A stretch of 64,000 bases of DNA from Paenibacillus herberti (lineage in GTDB: Bacteria > Bacillota > Bacilli > Paenibacillales > Paenibacillaceae), in NCBI RefSeq assembly GCF_002233675.1, contig NZ_NMUQ01000002.1, positions 367,852 to 431,851 on the forward strand. Direction: 5' to 3'. Positions 1 through 6,712 of the stretch are shown here, in pieces; position 1 is the stretch's first letter; each line of letters opens with the position of its first letter. The notes under the pieces are model-generated. The model ran no database searches, had not been told where the DNA came from, and worked only from the letters and a program-made list of their open reading frames with translations. Both the position numbers and the translations under genes were made by a program.

Positions 1-93
1 GGACAGCTTCTCCATGTTTTTGCTGGAAGCAACTTGGTTCAGACCCATGTTGCGGTTCGTGTTGATAGCGGAAATATTGTGGTTGATAATCAT
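1..93 (-). CDS. hag: Flagellin, second tandem copy (N-terminus only)
   Basis: This is the first 31 codons of a flagellin gene whose remainder lies outside the window. The encoded N-terminus (MIINHNISAINTNRN...) is identical to that of the complete flagellin at 280-1047, so this is a tandem paralog reading in the same direction and lying downstream of it. Flagellin is exported through the flagellar type III apparatus and polymerises into the filament; the conserved N-terminal coiled-coil segment is what is visible. It has its own SigD-type promoter (186-212) and the same leader as the upstream copy. Whether it is a full-length or truncated paralog cannot be told from here. Confidence 0.93.
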   Translation of the reverse strand, partial: MIINHNISAINTNRNMGLNQVASSKNMEKLS

Positions 94-126
94 GATTTGT
101 TTCCTCCCTGAAATTAAGTAATGGTC

Positions 127-140
127 CCACTTCCTTGTGG
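127..140 (-). promoter_or_regulatory. CsrA-type hairpin in leader of second flagellin
   Basis: On the minus strand the leader contains CCAC-AAGGAA-GTGG, a 4-bp stem presenting GGA in the loop. It fits the CsrA recognition core ACANGGANGT exactly. The Shine-Dalgarno (complement of cctcc at about 103-107) is itself GGA-containing and could be the second CsrA site, as in the B. subtilis hag leader. CsrA is encoded immediately upstream of the flagellin pair. Binding is inferred, not shown. Confidence 0.72.
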
Positions 141-185
141 TAAACCAGCTATCAGGTCGGCCGCCCTTTAGCTGATCTAGTTTAT

Positions 186-212
186 ATATCGGATTTTTTC
201 AATTGTTTTTTA
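186..212 (-). promoter_or_regulatory. SigD-type promoter of second flagellin copy
   Basis: Minus strand: TAAA (209-212), then 16 nt, then CCGATAT (186-192). This matches the flagellar sigma factor consensus TAAA-N15-GCCGATAT except for the first base of the -10 octamer. It lies between the terminator of the first flagellin gene (229-259) and the second gene, so the downstream paralog has its own promoter. Confidence 0.82.
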
Positions 213-222
213 TAGCCCTAAT

Positions 223-259
223 AAAAAAAGAGAACCCGGTATTAAATACCCGGTTCTCT
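223..259 (-). terminator. Terminator of first flagellin gene
   Basis: A perfect 13-bp inverted repeat (229-241 with 247-259) with a 5-nt loop is followed on the minus strand by a run of seven T (223-229). It sits 20 bp after the flagellin stop codon. Confidence 0.9.
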
Positions 260-279
260 GGAAATAAAGAAGGATTCTA

Positions 280-1047
280 TTAACGGAGCAGCGACAGAAC
301 GCCTTGCGGCGCCGAGTTGGCTTGCGCCAGCATCGACTGAGATGCTTGCAGCAGGATGTTGTTCTTCGTGAGAGCAACCATCTCTTTCGCCATATCGGTA
401 TCACGAATGCGGGATTCCGAAGCTGTCAGGTTCTCTGTCGTTGTTCCCAAGTTGTTGGAGGTGTACTCCAGACGGTTTTGAATAGCACCCAGCTTGCCGC
501 GCTCTGTTGCTACAGAAGTAATAGCCTTGTTGATTGCAGCCAGATCGCTTCCGGAGCTAACAGTACCGAAATCAGTCGTAGCAATTGCGCCGATTACGAT
601 AGATGTTCCTTTATCATCAGTTGTAATCGTCGCTCCAGCGGTAATGGTAATACCGTTGAATGTTGTTTTCTCCGTGATGTCTTTAATTTGGGAACCGAGT
701 GCGTTCAGCTCTTGGTCGATGTTGTCCTTGTCAGCGGTTTGGTACGTGCCGTTGGTTTTTTGAACATTAAGCTCTTTCATGCGAGTCAGCATGGCGGAAA
801 CTTCGTTCAGTGCACCCTCAGCCGTTTGCACGAAGGAAATACCGTCTTGTGTATTGCGCTGAGCTTGCTCAAGGCCACGAATCTGGCCACGCATGTTCTC
901 GGAGATGGACAGGCCAGCAGCGTCGTCAGCAGCGCGGTTGATACGCAGACCGGAAGACAGCTTCTCCATGTTTTTGCTGGAAGCAACTTGGTTCAGACCC
1001 ATGTTGCGGTTCGTGTTGATAGCGGAAATATTGTGGTTGATAATCAT
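280..1047 (-). CDS. hag: Flagellin
   Basis: Filament subunit of 255 residues, the short flagellin form that has the conserved N- and C-terminal coiled-coil domains and little variable D2/D3 insert. The N-terminus carries the usual INTNRN...SSGLRINRAADDAAGL pattern (about residues 10-48). The C-terminus ends in the typical NILLQASQSMLAQAN...VLSLLR segment required for export and polymerisation. An AGGGAGGAAAT ribosome binding site lies about 9 nt before ATG at 1047. The gene follows csrA directly, its SigD-type promoter overlaps the csrA stop codon, and a strong terminator follows. A second copy begins downstream. Confidence 0.97.
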   Translation of the reverse strand: MIINHNISAINTNRNMGLNQVASSKNMEKLSSGLRINRAADDAAGLSISENMRGQIRGLEQAQRNTQDGISFVQTAEGALNEVSAMLTRMKELNVQKTNGTYQTADKDNIDQELNALGSQIKDITEKTTFNGITITAGATITTDDKGTSIVIGAIATTDFGTVSSGSDLAAINKAITSVATERGKLGAIQNRLEYTSNNLGTTTENLTASESRIRDTDMAKEMVALTKNNILLQASQSMLAQANSAPQGVLSLLR

Positions 1048-1080
1048 GATAAATTTCCTCCCTGAAATTAAGTAATGGTC

Positions 1081-1094
1081 CCACTTCCTTGTGG
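1081..1094 (-). promoter_or_regulatory. CsrA-type hairpin in flagellin leader
   Basis: Minus strand CCAC-AAGGAA-GTGG: GGA in a 6-nt loop on a 4-bp stem, embedded in ACAAGGAAGT, which fits the CsrA core ACANGGANGT. An outer GGT/ACC pairing may extend the stem. The Shine-Dalgarno (complement of 1057-1061) is a second GGA. Two sites bridging the leader and ribosome binding site is the arrangement by which CsrA represses hag translation in B. subtilis. Confidence 0.75.
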
Positions 1095-1139
1095 TAAACC
1101 AGCTATCAGGTCGGCCGCCCTTTAGCTGATCTAGCTTAT

Positions 1140-1167
1140 ATATCGGGAGGATGACGACTATTGTTTA
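1140..1167 (-). promoter_or_regulatory. SigD-type promoter of flagellin, overlapping csrA stop
   Basis: Minus strand: TAAA (1164-1167), 17 nt, then CCGATAT (1140-1146). The three bases 1165-1167 are also the TAA stop codon of csrA, so the -35 element is built into the end of the upstream gene. The transcript would start about 90 nt before the flagellin ATG and contain the CsrA hairpin. Confidence 0.8.
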
Positions 1168-1410
1168 TAGTGATTTCGGTAAATGCAAGGATTGTAATTG
1201 GTGCTTCAAGTCCTCTAGAGATACGGTTTGCTGAACAGAATCACGATTGATGTCCGCAACTTCCTGGAACAGCTCCTTGCGCAGAATGGTAATTTCCTTA
1301 GGCGCAGAGATGCCGATTTTAATGCCGTCAGGGCCGATCTCCAGTACAGTAAGCTCAATATCCGGTCCAATCAGTATGGACTCTCCCTTGCGGCGTCCGA
1401 GAACTAACAT
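1165..1410 (-). CDS. csrA: CsrA carbon storage / translational regulator
   Basis: An 81-residue RNA-binding protein with the intact family core: MLVLGRRKGESILIG at the N-terminus, then IEL-V-EI-DGIKIGI-AP and an R-ELF-EV-DIN-like segment, ending in the extended helix typical of Gram-positive CsrA. It forms a dimer that binds GGA motifs and blocks translation of flagellin in B. subtilis. ATG at 1410 shares one base with the fliW TGA (TGATG), so the two are translationally coupled; TAAGGAGGAAG is the ribosome binding site. FliW binds and inhibits CsrA, and flagellin titrates FliW. All three partners are contiguous here. Confidence 0.97.
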   Translation of the reverse strand: MLVLGRRKGESILIGPDIELTVLEIGPDGIKIGISAPKEITILRKELFQEVADINRDSVQQTVSLEDLKHQLQSLHLPKSL

Positions 1411-1859
1411 CAGACTTCCTCCTTATCAGTGGCTTGAGAAGGCCGTAGTAGAGCATGGCGAGTCGTGTAGCTTGTTCCTTCCAAAATAGCTTGGCAAGCG
1501 GCACCGCTGTTTGTATTGCAAATAACTGGCGCCACGAGGTTAAGCGTCGCATCGGCAAGAGATTCGTTAATGCTGACGATGTTCAGTACTCGCACCTCTT
1601 CGACAGACTTCAGCCCGAGCTCCCGTTCAGCCTGTTCTGGCAGCTTGAATTCATAGTCCGGATAAAAAGCAAAAGGATCAGCTACGACAAACGCCAGATT
1701 CCCCTCCTCCAACGATTGCAAATGGAAAAGCGGGCTGTCTTCTACCGCTATAAGCGTATAACGCGTGTACTGTGTGAAGCCGGGGATTCCTGCTGGAAAA
1801 GTATAGATTTCCTTATCCCGGCTATCCAAAGGTCCGAACCGAGTTGTTTCGATAATCAT
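1410..1859 (-). CDS. fliW: FliW flagellar assembly factor
   Basis: A 149-residue protein beginning MIIETTRFGPLDS, the conserved FliW start, with the family segment FPAGIPGF at about residues 22-29. FliW binds flagellin and allosterically antagonises CsrA, coupling flagellin secretion to its translation. An open frame extends 15 codons further upstream, but ATG at 1859 has a GGAG about 10 nt before it and gives the normal family N-terminus. It is one-base overlapped with csrA. The upstream 291-bp gap holds a terminator and three direct repeats, so fliW-csrA may be transcribed separately from the flgM-yviE operon. Confidence 0.94.
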   Translation of the reverse strand: MIIETTRFGPLDSRDKEIYTFPAGIPGFTQYTRYTLIAVEDSPLFHLQSLEEGNLAFVVADPFAFYPDYEFKLPEQAERELGLKSVEEVRVLNIVSINESLADATLNLVAPVICNTNSGAACQAILEGTSYTTRHALLRPSQATDKEEV

Positions 1860-1899
1860 GAATTTCACACTCCAAAAGTAGAAAGTATAGGATTTCCTA

Positions 1900-1948
1900 G
1901 ACAAGAGATTGGATAAGAGATTAGGAATTATTTCGACAAGAGATTAGG
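1900..1948. repeat. Three 13-mer direct repeats upstream of fliW
   Basis: GACAAGAGATTGG (1900-1912), ATAAGAGATTAGG (1913-1925) and GACAAGAGATTAGG (1935-1948) are near-identical copies in the fliW promoter region, with a degenerate fourth (GACAATAG) nearby. The first two are directly adjacent. They could be repeated operator half-sites or slippage products; no factor is identified. Confidence 0.6.
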
Positions 1949-1967
1949 CAATAGTATCGACAATAGA

Positions 1968-2012
1968 AAAATAAAGAGCCACAAAATCGTTATCCCGATT
2001 TTATCGCTCTTT
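1968..2012 (-). terminator. Terminator after yviE
   Basis: Two stacked 7-bp stems (AAAGAGC 1973-1979 with 2006-2012; AAAATCG 1983-1989 with 1996-2002) are separated by a small symmetric internal loop. On the minus strand the hairpin is followed by TTTATTTTTC. It lies about 140 bp after the yviE stop and would separate the flgM-yviE operon from fliW-csrA. Confidence 0.7.
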
Positions 2013-2150
2013 ATAGAAAATTGGCAAACAAATGAAATGGTTATTCCCTATCCCCTAGCGAAGACCCGCGGACAGAAAGCAGTAGAATCAGCAAAGAAAA
2101 ATCCACTGCTACTGCTAGGTCCAATCGCTCGTATGTGGCAAGGCTATTTA

Positions 2151-2723
2151 TCAAGCCTGAAGCTCTACGAGCGGAGGAGGGGTAACGATCACTTTAGGGT
2201 ACTGAGCCACGGTAAACTTAACCGATGCAGGTGAGTAGTCCACCTCTGGACGGCGAGTCTGTACCTGGATGTCCACGTCGCCTGGAGTGACATTTATCTC
2301 CGGGCGCTGAACATTGACATTAATCCGGGTGTTGAAAATGGACGCTGGTCCATACAACTGCCTGGGAGCACGTTCACGGAACGCCTCTCCTACGGCAACA
2401 TCCGGGATCGGATTCTCCTTGTTTTTGAGATCCGAAATCTCCCGCCATTTCTGGATGGTGCGAATGACATGCTGCTGGACAACGCTGCGCGAGTCCGAAT
2501 AAATGCGCTGGATGAACGCCTCCGGCTTGCCGCCGTTGATAGCGTTCCAAGTAGCTGACTGGTCAATAAGCAGCTCCGGCCGGCGGGACTGAATGTCCAC
2601 CACCGGCCGTGAGGTACGTATGCTGACTTCCGCACGGGGCTGGCGGATATCAACCTTCGCCTTCTCCGACTGGATATCAAGGCGAATTGGAAGCTGCTGG
2701 ATCTGAAGCTGCGGCAGCCTCAT
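2151..2723 (-). CDS. yviE: YviE-like DUF6470 family protein
   Basis: A 190-residue soluble protein recognised by its place between flgL and fliW and by its repetitive beta-rich pattern. Short segments such as VDIRQPRAEVSI, VDIQSRRPELLI, INVNVQRPEINV and VDIQVQTRRPEVDY recur, with Arg-Pro at the turns. Central residues (about 75-125) are helical and polar. B. subtilis yviE occupies the same position in its flagellar operon; its function is not established. The start overlaps the end of flgL (TAGGATG), so the two are translationally coupled. No signal peptide or membrane segment is seen. Confidence 0.85.
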   Translation of the reverse strand: MRLPQLQIQQLPIRLDIQSEKAKVDIRQPRAEVSIRTSRPVVDIQSRRPELLIDQSATWNAINGGKPEAFIQRIYSDSRSVVQQHVIRTIQKWREISDLKNKENPIPDVAVGEAFRERAPRQLYGPASIFNTRINVNVQRPEINVTPGDVDIQVQTRRPEVDYSPASVKFTVAQYPKVIVTPPPLVELQA

Positions 2724-2724
2724 C

Positions 2725-3642
2725 CTAGTTCAGGAAGCTGACCAGCGAAGGCATAATAATTTTTGCCCCGACCGAAAGCGAAGCCTGGTATACGTTCTGG
2801 CTGACAGTGGAATCCAGGAACAACTTCTCCACGTCTGCGTCCTCGGTCTTGGATTGAAGAGATGTTAAGCTGACATTCAAATCCTTGAGACGGTTGTCCA
2901 TCAGCTCGGCGCGATTCGTCCGTGCGCCATTCTCAGCGCGGGCTGAGACGATTTTGTTCATACGGCTTTTGATATTGTCCAGCTCAGCGCCAACAGCGGA
3001 GTAATTCGTGGTGGAGAGCGCTGTATTAAGGCGATCAAAGATCGAGAAAACATTATCTGTCGCTCCGGCTGCGTCCGCAGCACCGAACACACTTTCTGCC
3101 TGCAGGTTCACATTAAGCGTGATCGACTCGCTGATCGCGTAAGTCACAGCAGCGCCATCAGCTGTTACAGCCTTGGCGTCAAAACCTGCTGCATTCGTGT
3201 CATAAGGCTTCTGATCGAAGCGCTGACCCGCAAATACGTACTTGCCATTAAAGCTGCTGTTGGCAATATCAAGCATCTGGTTTTTGAGCTCGGCAATCTC
3301 CTTGTTAATCGCATCCAAAGAGTTCGTCGTGTTCGTACCTGTGGAACCTTGCGTCGTCAGCTCAGTCAACCGTTGCATGACGGCTGTAGCCTGGTTGAGC
3401 TGGGAATCATTGAAATCAAGCCAGGACTGTGCTGAAGCTACATTATCCTGATACTGCGTATTAGACGACAAGTCGGAGCGATAACGGAGCCCGTAAGTGA
3501 TGCCAACAGGGTCATCCGACGCCTTGTTGATTTTGCGGCCGGTCGAGATCTGATCCTGCTGTGTTGCCATACGATTCAGGTTCGTGTTGAGGTTGCTCAT
3601 CAGTTGGGCATGCATCATGCCCTGGGTTACGCGAAGCGCCAT
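2725..3642 (-). CDS. flgL: Flagellar hook-filament junction protein FlgL
   Basis: A 305-residue flagellin-like protein. The N-terminus (MALRVTQGMM...) carries ISTGRKINKASDDPVGI at about residues 32-48, the FlgL/flagellin motif. The C-terminus is a helix resembling that of flagellin. FlgL forms the second junction ring (HAP3) between hook and filament. Ribosome binding site AAGGAGATGAACTAG precedes ATG. It lies 19 bp after flgK and overlaps yviE, within the SigD-driven operon. Confidence 0.95.
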   Translation of the reverse strand: MALRVTQGMMHAQLMSNLNTNLNRMATQQDQISTGRKINKASDDPVGITYGLRYRSDLSSNTQYQDNVASAQSWLDFNDSQLNQATAVMQRLTELTTQGSTGTNTTNSLDAINKEIAELKNQMLDIANSSFNGKYVFAGQRFDQKPYDTNAAGFDAKAVTADGAAVTYAISESITLNVNLQAESVFGAADAAGATDNVFSIFDRLNTALSTTNYSAVGAELDNIKSRMNKIVSARAENGARTNRAELMDNRLKDLNVSLTSLQSKTEDADVEKLFLDSTVSQNVYQASLSVGAKIIMPSLVSFLN

Positions 3643-3661
3643 CTAGTTCATCTCCTTACGA

Positions 3662-5203
3662 TCACCGGCCAACCTGGCCGGTGCCGTTGATCAGCTTCTC
3701 AAGCAACTCATCCATCGCCGTCATGAAACGAGCTGCTGCGTTGTAGGCGTTCTGGAACTTGACCATATCAGACATTTCTTCATCCGTGGACACACCACTA
3801 ACCGACTGGCGGCTGCTGCTAGCCTGCTCTACCATCGCAGTAGAGTTGGAAAATTGGCGCTTGGCCTCCTGGGATTGAACGCCGACTTGACCAACAATGG
3901 AGTTGTAATAACTGCCGATTGTTGCTGTGGATACGGTACCGCCGGTGCCGGTCAGATCCATCGTGAATTTCTGGTCCTTGGCTTCTCCCAACAGCAGAGC
4001 CAACGAATTGTTGCCCTTGATGACGGTGCTGACTCCGGCAGCATCTGTCGATGTGCGCATGGAGCTGGCGATTTTGTTGGAATCGGCATTGATCGCCGAG
4101 TTCAGACGGATACTGCCAGCTGTAATGCCCGTTGCGCCTCCTGCGGGATCAAAAGTGAAAAAGTCCAATCCAGCCGTTGCCGGATTCTCCAGCGTGTAGC
4201 CGAGCTTGTGCAAGCCGTTAATGCCCTTGACGGTCATGATCGTGTCATCGGCAAGCGGCACAGTCGTCCCTGGAAGTACGGAGCCCTTCGGTACCGTAAC
4301 CTGGAATTCACCATTCGCCATCGTGTTGGCAAGCTGATCCAGTTGGGTCCGCATACCGCGAACATTCATGTCCCTGGCGCGGAAGGTGCCGTAAATCTCG
4401 CCACCGTTCAAGTCTCCACCCAGATATGCAGCCTCCAGTGCTGCACCAGTCAACTGCTGTGCCGTGACGCCGTCGACCAAATTGGCACCGCCCATGTTGA
4501 TGACGTAGCCGTCTGCGGTTTCGGTTACCGTGACATTAACAAGCTTGGACAGCTCGTCAGTCAGCAGGTCACGCTTGTCGCGAAGATCGTTGGCATTGTC
4601 GCCAAGCCCCTCCATGCGCTTGATCTGTCCATTCAGATCCCCAATGGAACTGAGAATCGAGGTCGCCTGGGTCGCCTTGGTATCGGCGCTTCCGGTAAGA
4701 TCCGCATCCAGATCCGTCAATTGGCGACTGAGCTGATTGAATGAATCTGTCAGCGCAATCGCATTTTGCTTAACAATCTGGCGATTCGTGATATTCTCTG
4801 GGTCCTTGCTGAGATCGGACCAGGAAGACCAGAAACTCTCCATTAAGGTGCGGATGCCGTTGTCGGAAGGCTCGTTGATGACCTTCTCCAGCTTGTCCAG
4901 CGTCTCGGCTTGAATCTGCCAGCTACCTTCGTACTTGCTCTCGCTGCGATACTGGTCGTCCAGGAAAGCCGTGCGGATACGGTTAATTGTAGATGCCTCA
5001 ACGCCGGAACCGAGTTGACCTGCTGCTGCGGACTTGTTGAAGCCGTACGGCTCCATCGGCGTAGCTGCGCTCATATTGACGCGTTGGCGAGTATAACCTG
5101 GCGTATTGGCATTTGAAATATTGTGGCCTACCGTGTTCAATGCTGTCTGCTGGGTGAACAGACTCCGCTTGGCGGTCTCGATACCATGAAACGTGGATGC
5201 CAT
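3662..5203 (-). CDS. flgK: Flagellar hook-associated protein FlgK
   Basis: A 513-residue HAP1 protein. The N-terminus carries the rod/hook family signature NTVGHNISNANTPGYTRQ at about residues 23-40. The C-terminus has the matching SGVSTDEEMSDMVKFQNAYNAAARFMTAMDELL motif region. FlgK forms the first junction ring on the hook, with FlgN as its cytoplasmic chaperone, which is encoded just upstream. A GAGGAGG ribosome binding site precedes ATG. Length is in the usual range for Gram-positive FlgK. Confidence 0.96.
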   Translation of the reverse strand: MASTFHGIETAKRSLFTQQTALNTVGHNISNANTPGYTRQRVNMSAATPMEPYGFNKSAAAGQLGSGVEASTINRIRTAFLDDQYRSESKYEGSWQIQAETLDKLEKVINEPSDNGIRTLMESFWSSWSDLSKDPENITNRQIVKQNAIALTDSFNQLSRQLTDLDADLTGSADTKATQATSILSSIGDLNGQIKRMEGLGDNANDLRDKRDLLTDELSKLVNVTVTETADGYVINMGGANLVDGVTAQQLTGAALEAAYLGGDLNGGEIYGTFRARDMNVRGMRTQLDQLANTMANGEFQVTVPKGSVLPGTTVPLADDTIMTVKGINGLHKLGYTLENPATAGLDFFTFDPAGGATGITAGSIRLNSAINADSNKIASSMRTSTDAAGVSTVIKGNNSLALLLGEAKDQKFTMDLTGTGGTVSTATIGSYYNSIVGQVGVQSQEAKRQFSNSTAMVEQASSSRQSVSGVSTDEEMSDMVKFQNAYNAAARFMTAMDELLEKLINGTGQVGR

Positions 5204-5218
5204 GAGGGCGATCCTCCT

Positions 5219-5716
5219 CTAGCCTTTTCTATCAAACATACCCGCCTTCGAGTACCCTGCCGGGTTTATCTGCGGGTGAATATAAGTGTAATCGTCATAA
5301 GGAGCATCAGACGTTAGTTCAAGCGAAAAATCAATAAACTCCAGCGACTGCTTCGTCAGCGCAAGGTTGTGCTCGTTGCGTGAGCGCACATCCTCCAGCA
5401 GCTGTGAGAGCTCCTCTTGCAACTCTGTAAGACGCTGCTTCTGCTCCGGCTGGTTCACGGTCCGAATCAGGTCAGAGAGCTTGCCGCTGCGAAGGCGCAG
5501 CTGGAGCCGGGAGAAATGAATATTGACCAGCGTCTGCCGACGGATCTCAAGCTCCTCGATCCGCTTGGCAAGCTTGCGTTCTTTCATCAGGAGGGCGCTG
5601 AGCGCATCAACATCCCCCTTCACCAGCGTAGGTGTCTTATCAGTTGCAAGCTCCAACAGCTCTCGGTACAAACCGCTCTGCTGATCAAGCGTATCAATCA
5701 GATCTTGTATGGTCAT
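5219..5716 (-). CDS. flgN: FlgN/YvyG flagellar chaperone
   Basis: A 165-residue, mostly helical, charged protein matching the FlgN family in size, composition and position between flgM and flgK. Long amphipathic coiled-coil stretches (for example LMKERKLAKRIEELEIRRQTL, about residues 43-63) are visible. FlgN chaperones the junction proteins FlgK and FlgL before export. The stop codon is 15 bp before the flgK start. Assignment rests mainly on synteny with B. subtilis yvyG, as FlgN proteins are weakly conserved. Confidence 0.85.
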   Translation of the reverse strand: MTIQDLIDTLDQQSGLYRELLELATDKTPTLVKGDVDALSALLMKERKLAKRIEELEIRRQTLVNIHFSRLQLRLRSGKLSDLIRTVNQPEQKQRLTELQEELSQLLEDVRSRNEHNLALTKQSLEFIDFSLELTSDAPYDDYTYIHPQINPAGYSKAGMFDRKG

Positions 5717-5763
5717 TCATCCCATCCGTTCCTGGGTATTCGCTTAAATCGAGCTAAATAGCT

Positions 5764-6033
5764 TTACTTCAAAAAGTCCCAAAGCTTATCCGCAATCTTC
5801 TCTGCATCAACACGATAAGTACCGGATGCTACTTCATTCTTCAGCTCTTGGATGCGCTGCTTGCGCTCAGCGCTTTCAGGCTGACGACTTGCTAACATGG
5901 CTTGGGCCTCCTCGGAGATCTGCACCTGGTCGGTTTTGCGGGTGCGTGCGTTCTCCGTAACCCGTGCTTCGCCTTGCTTCTGATACGTATGGACAGGTTG
6001 GATCCTGCCGGTTTCGATAATTTTCAAGTCCAT
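5764..6033 (-). CDS. flgM: Anti-sigma factor FlgM
   Basis: An 89-residue protein with the FlgM C-terminal anti-SigD region: DQVQISEEAQAML, then a helix containing RIQELKNEVASGTYRVDAEKIADKL. FlgM holds SigD inactive until the hook-basal body is complete and FlgM activity is relieved. It is the first gene of the operon and is preceded by an excellent SigD promoter at 6083-6110, giving the usual autoregulatory loop. Its GAGG ribosome binding site is close to the ATG (about 3 nt), which may limit its translation. Confidence 0.93.
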   Translation of the reverse strand: MDLKIIETGRIQPVHTYQKQGEARVTENARTRKTDQVQISEEAQAMLASRQPESAERKQRIQELKNEVASGTYRVDAEKIADKLWDFLK

Positions 6034-6082
6034 TCACCTCAATTAGGTTCTGCATTGCTGCAGCCGATTTACTATATCCTTA

Positions 6083-6110
6083 TTATCGGCCCTTCAGAAA
6101 CCTTTGTTTA
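6083..6110 (-). promoter_or_regulatory. SigD promoter of the flgM operon
   Basis: Minus strand: TAAA (6107-6110), 16 nt, then GCCGATAA (6083-6090). This is seven of eight matches to the SigD -10 octamer with a perfect -35. It lies 50-77 bp upstream of flgM and would drive flgM-flgN-flgK-flgL-yviE. Confidence 0.87.
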
Positions 6111-6174
6111 TAGAACAGTTGGACTATTTGTCAAGTCCTATATTTATCGATTAAACAAGAAAGTTATCACCGAC

Positions 6175-6573
6175 TCAAGTCTTATCTTTAATACGATAAG
6201 CCCTTTGGACGGAGTTCAAACGCTCTGTTTCGGCCTCAGAGTCCTTCATTCGTTGCACATCGCCGCGCAAACGCTGTCGACAAGATTCGCACATATGGTC
6301 CTCGCGGATCAGTATCCCGCATCCTTCACAAGGATAGCTGAGATTAGGAGCATCCATCAAGGAAATTCGGCCTTCTTTAATGAATTTGGTGATCTGGCGA
6401 ATGCCTACACTCGTTTGCTCGGACAGCTCATGGATGGCAGCGCCACGGTTTTTGCGAAGATACGTGCAGCAAGCCTCGTATTCCTGATCGATTTCACGGA
6501 TGCAGTGAGGACAAACCTCACGGAAATTTTTGGCGAATAGCCGGCCACAACGTGGACAATTATCGAGATTCAT
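6175..6573 (-). CDS. yvyF: YvyF flagellar operon zinc-ribbon protein
   Basis: A 132-residue protein with two pairs of cysteine knuckles: N-terminal CPRC...CPHC (about residues 6-32) and C-terminal CEGCG...CESC (about 87-104). Between them lies a winged-helix-like segment (VGIRQITKFIKEGRI). This is the TIGR03826/YvyF family, always near flgM in bacilli; its role is uncertain but DNA binding is plausible. A TTG frame start exists six codons upstream, but ATG at 6573 has AAGGGGG about 8 nt before it and is preferred. About 140 bp separate it from flgM, which has its own SigD promoter. Confidence 0.9.
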   Translation of the reverse strand: MNLDNCPRCGRLFAKNFREVCPHCIREIDQEYEACCTYLRKNRGAAIHELSEQTSVGIRQITKFIKEGRISLMDAPNLSYPCEGCGILIREDHMCESCRQRLRGDVQRMKDSEAETERLNSVQRAYRIKDKT

Positions 6574-6712
6574 GGGACAAGCCCCCTTCAAGTTACCTTA
6601 TACCCTCTTGTTATATATCGGTTGGCTCGTTAAGGATTTGGAGATGAGGGCATAGCTAATATTCTTCCATTAGTGGAAATAGCTTAGGTGTTCAAATGAA
6701 AAAGGGCGGCGA

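Larger units (their letters stand above)
1..1146. repeat. Direct duplication of flagellin 5' end, leader and promoter -10
   Basis: Bases 1-192 and 955-1146 are nearly identical at a fixed offset of 954. They cover the first 31 flagellin codons, the whole 5' leader and the SigD -10 element. The few differences include the bases just upstream of the start codon and one base near 171/1125. Identity stops abruptly just upstream of the -10 (after 192 and 1146), so the -35 regions differ. The simplest reading is a tandem gene duplication or gene conversion that kept the leader intact. Confidence 0.93.

Noticed and set aside
94-192. Cyclic-di-GMP (GEMM) riboswitch in the flagellin leader
   Set aside because: Fragments such as GTGGGAC and GGTTTACC look similar, but their order and spacing do not fit the GEMM consensus. 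A CsrA hairpin explains the conserved part better.
304-1065. Plus-strand frame opposite flagellin
   Set aside because: It is antisense to a certain flagellin gene and has no ribosome binding site or recognisable motif.
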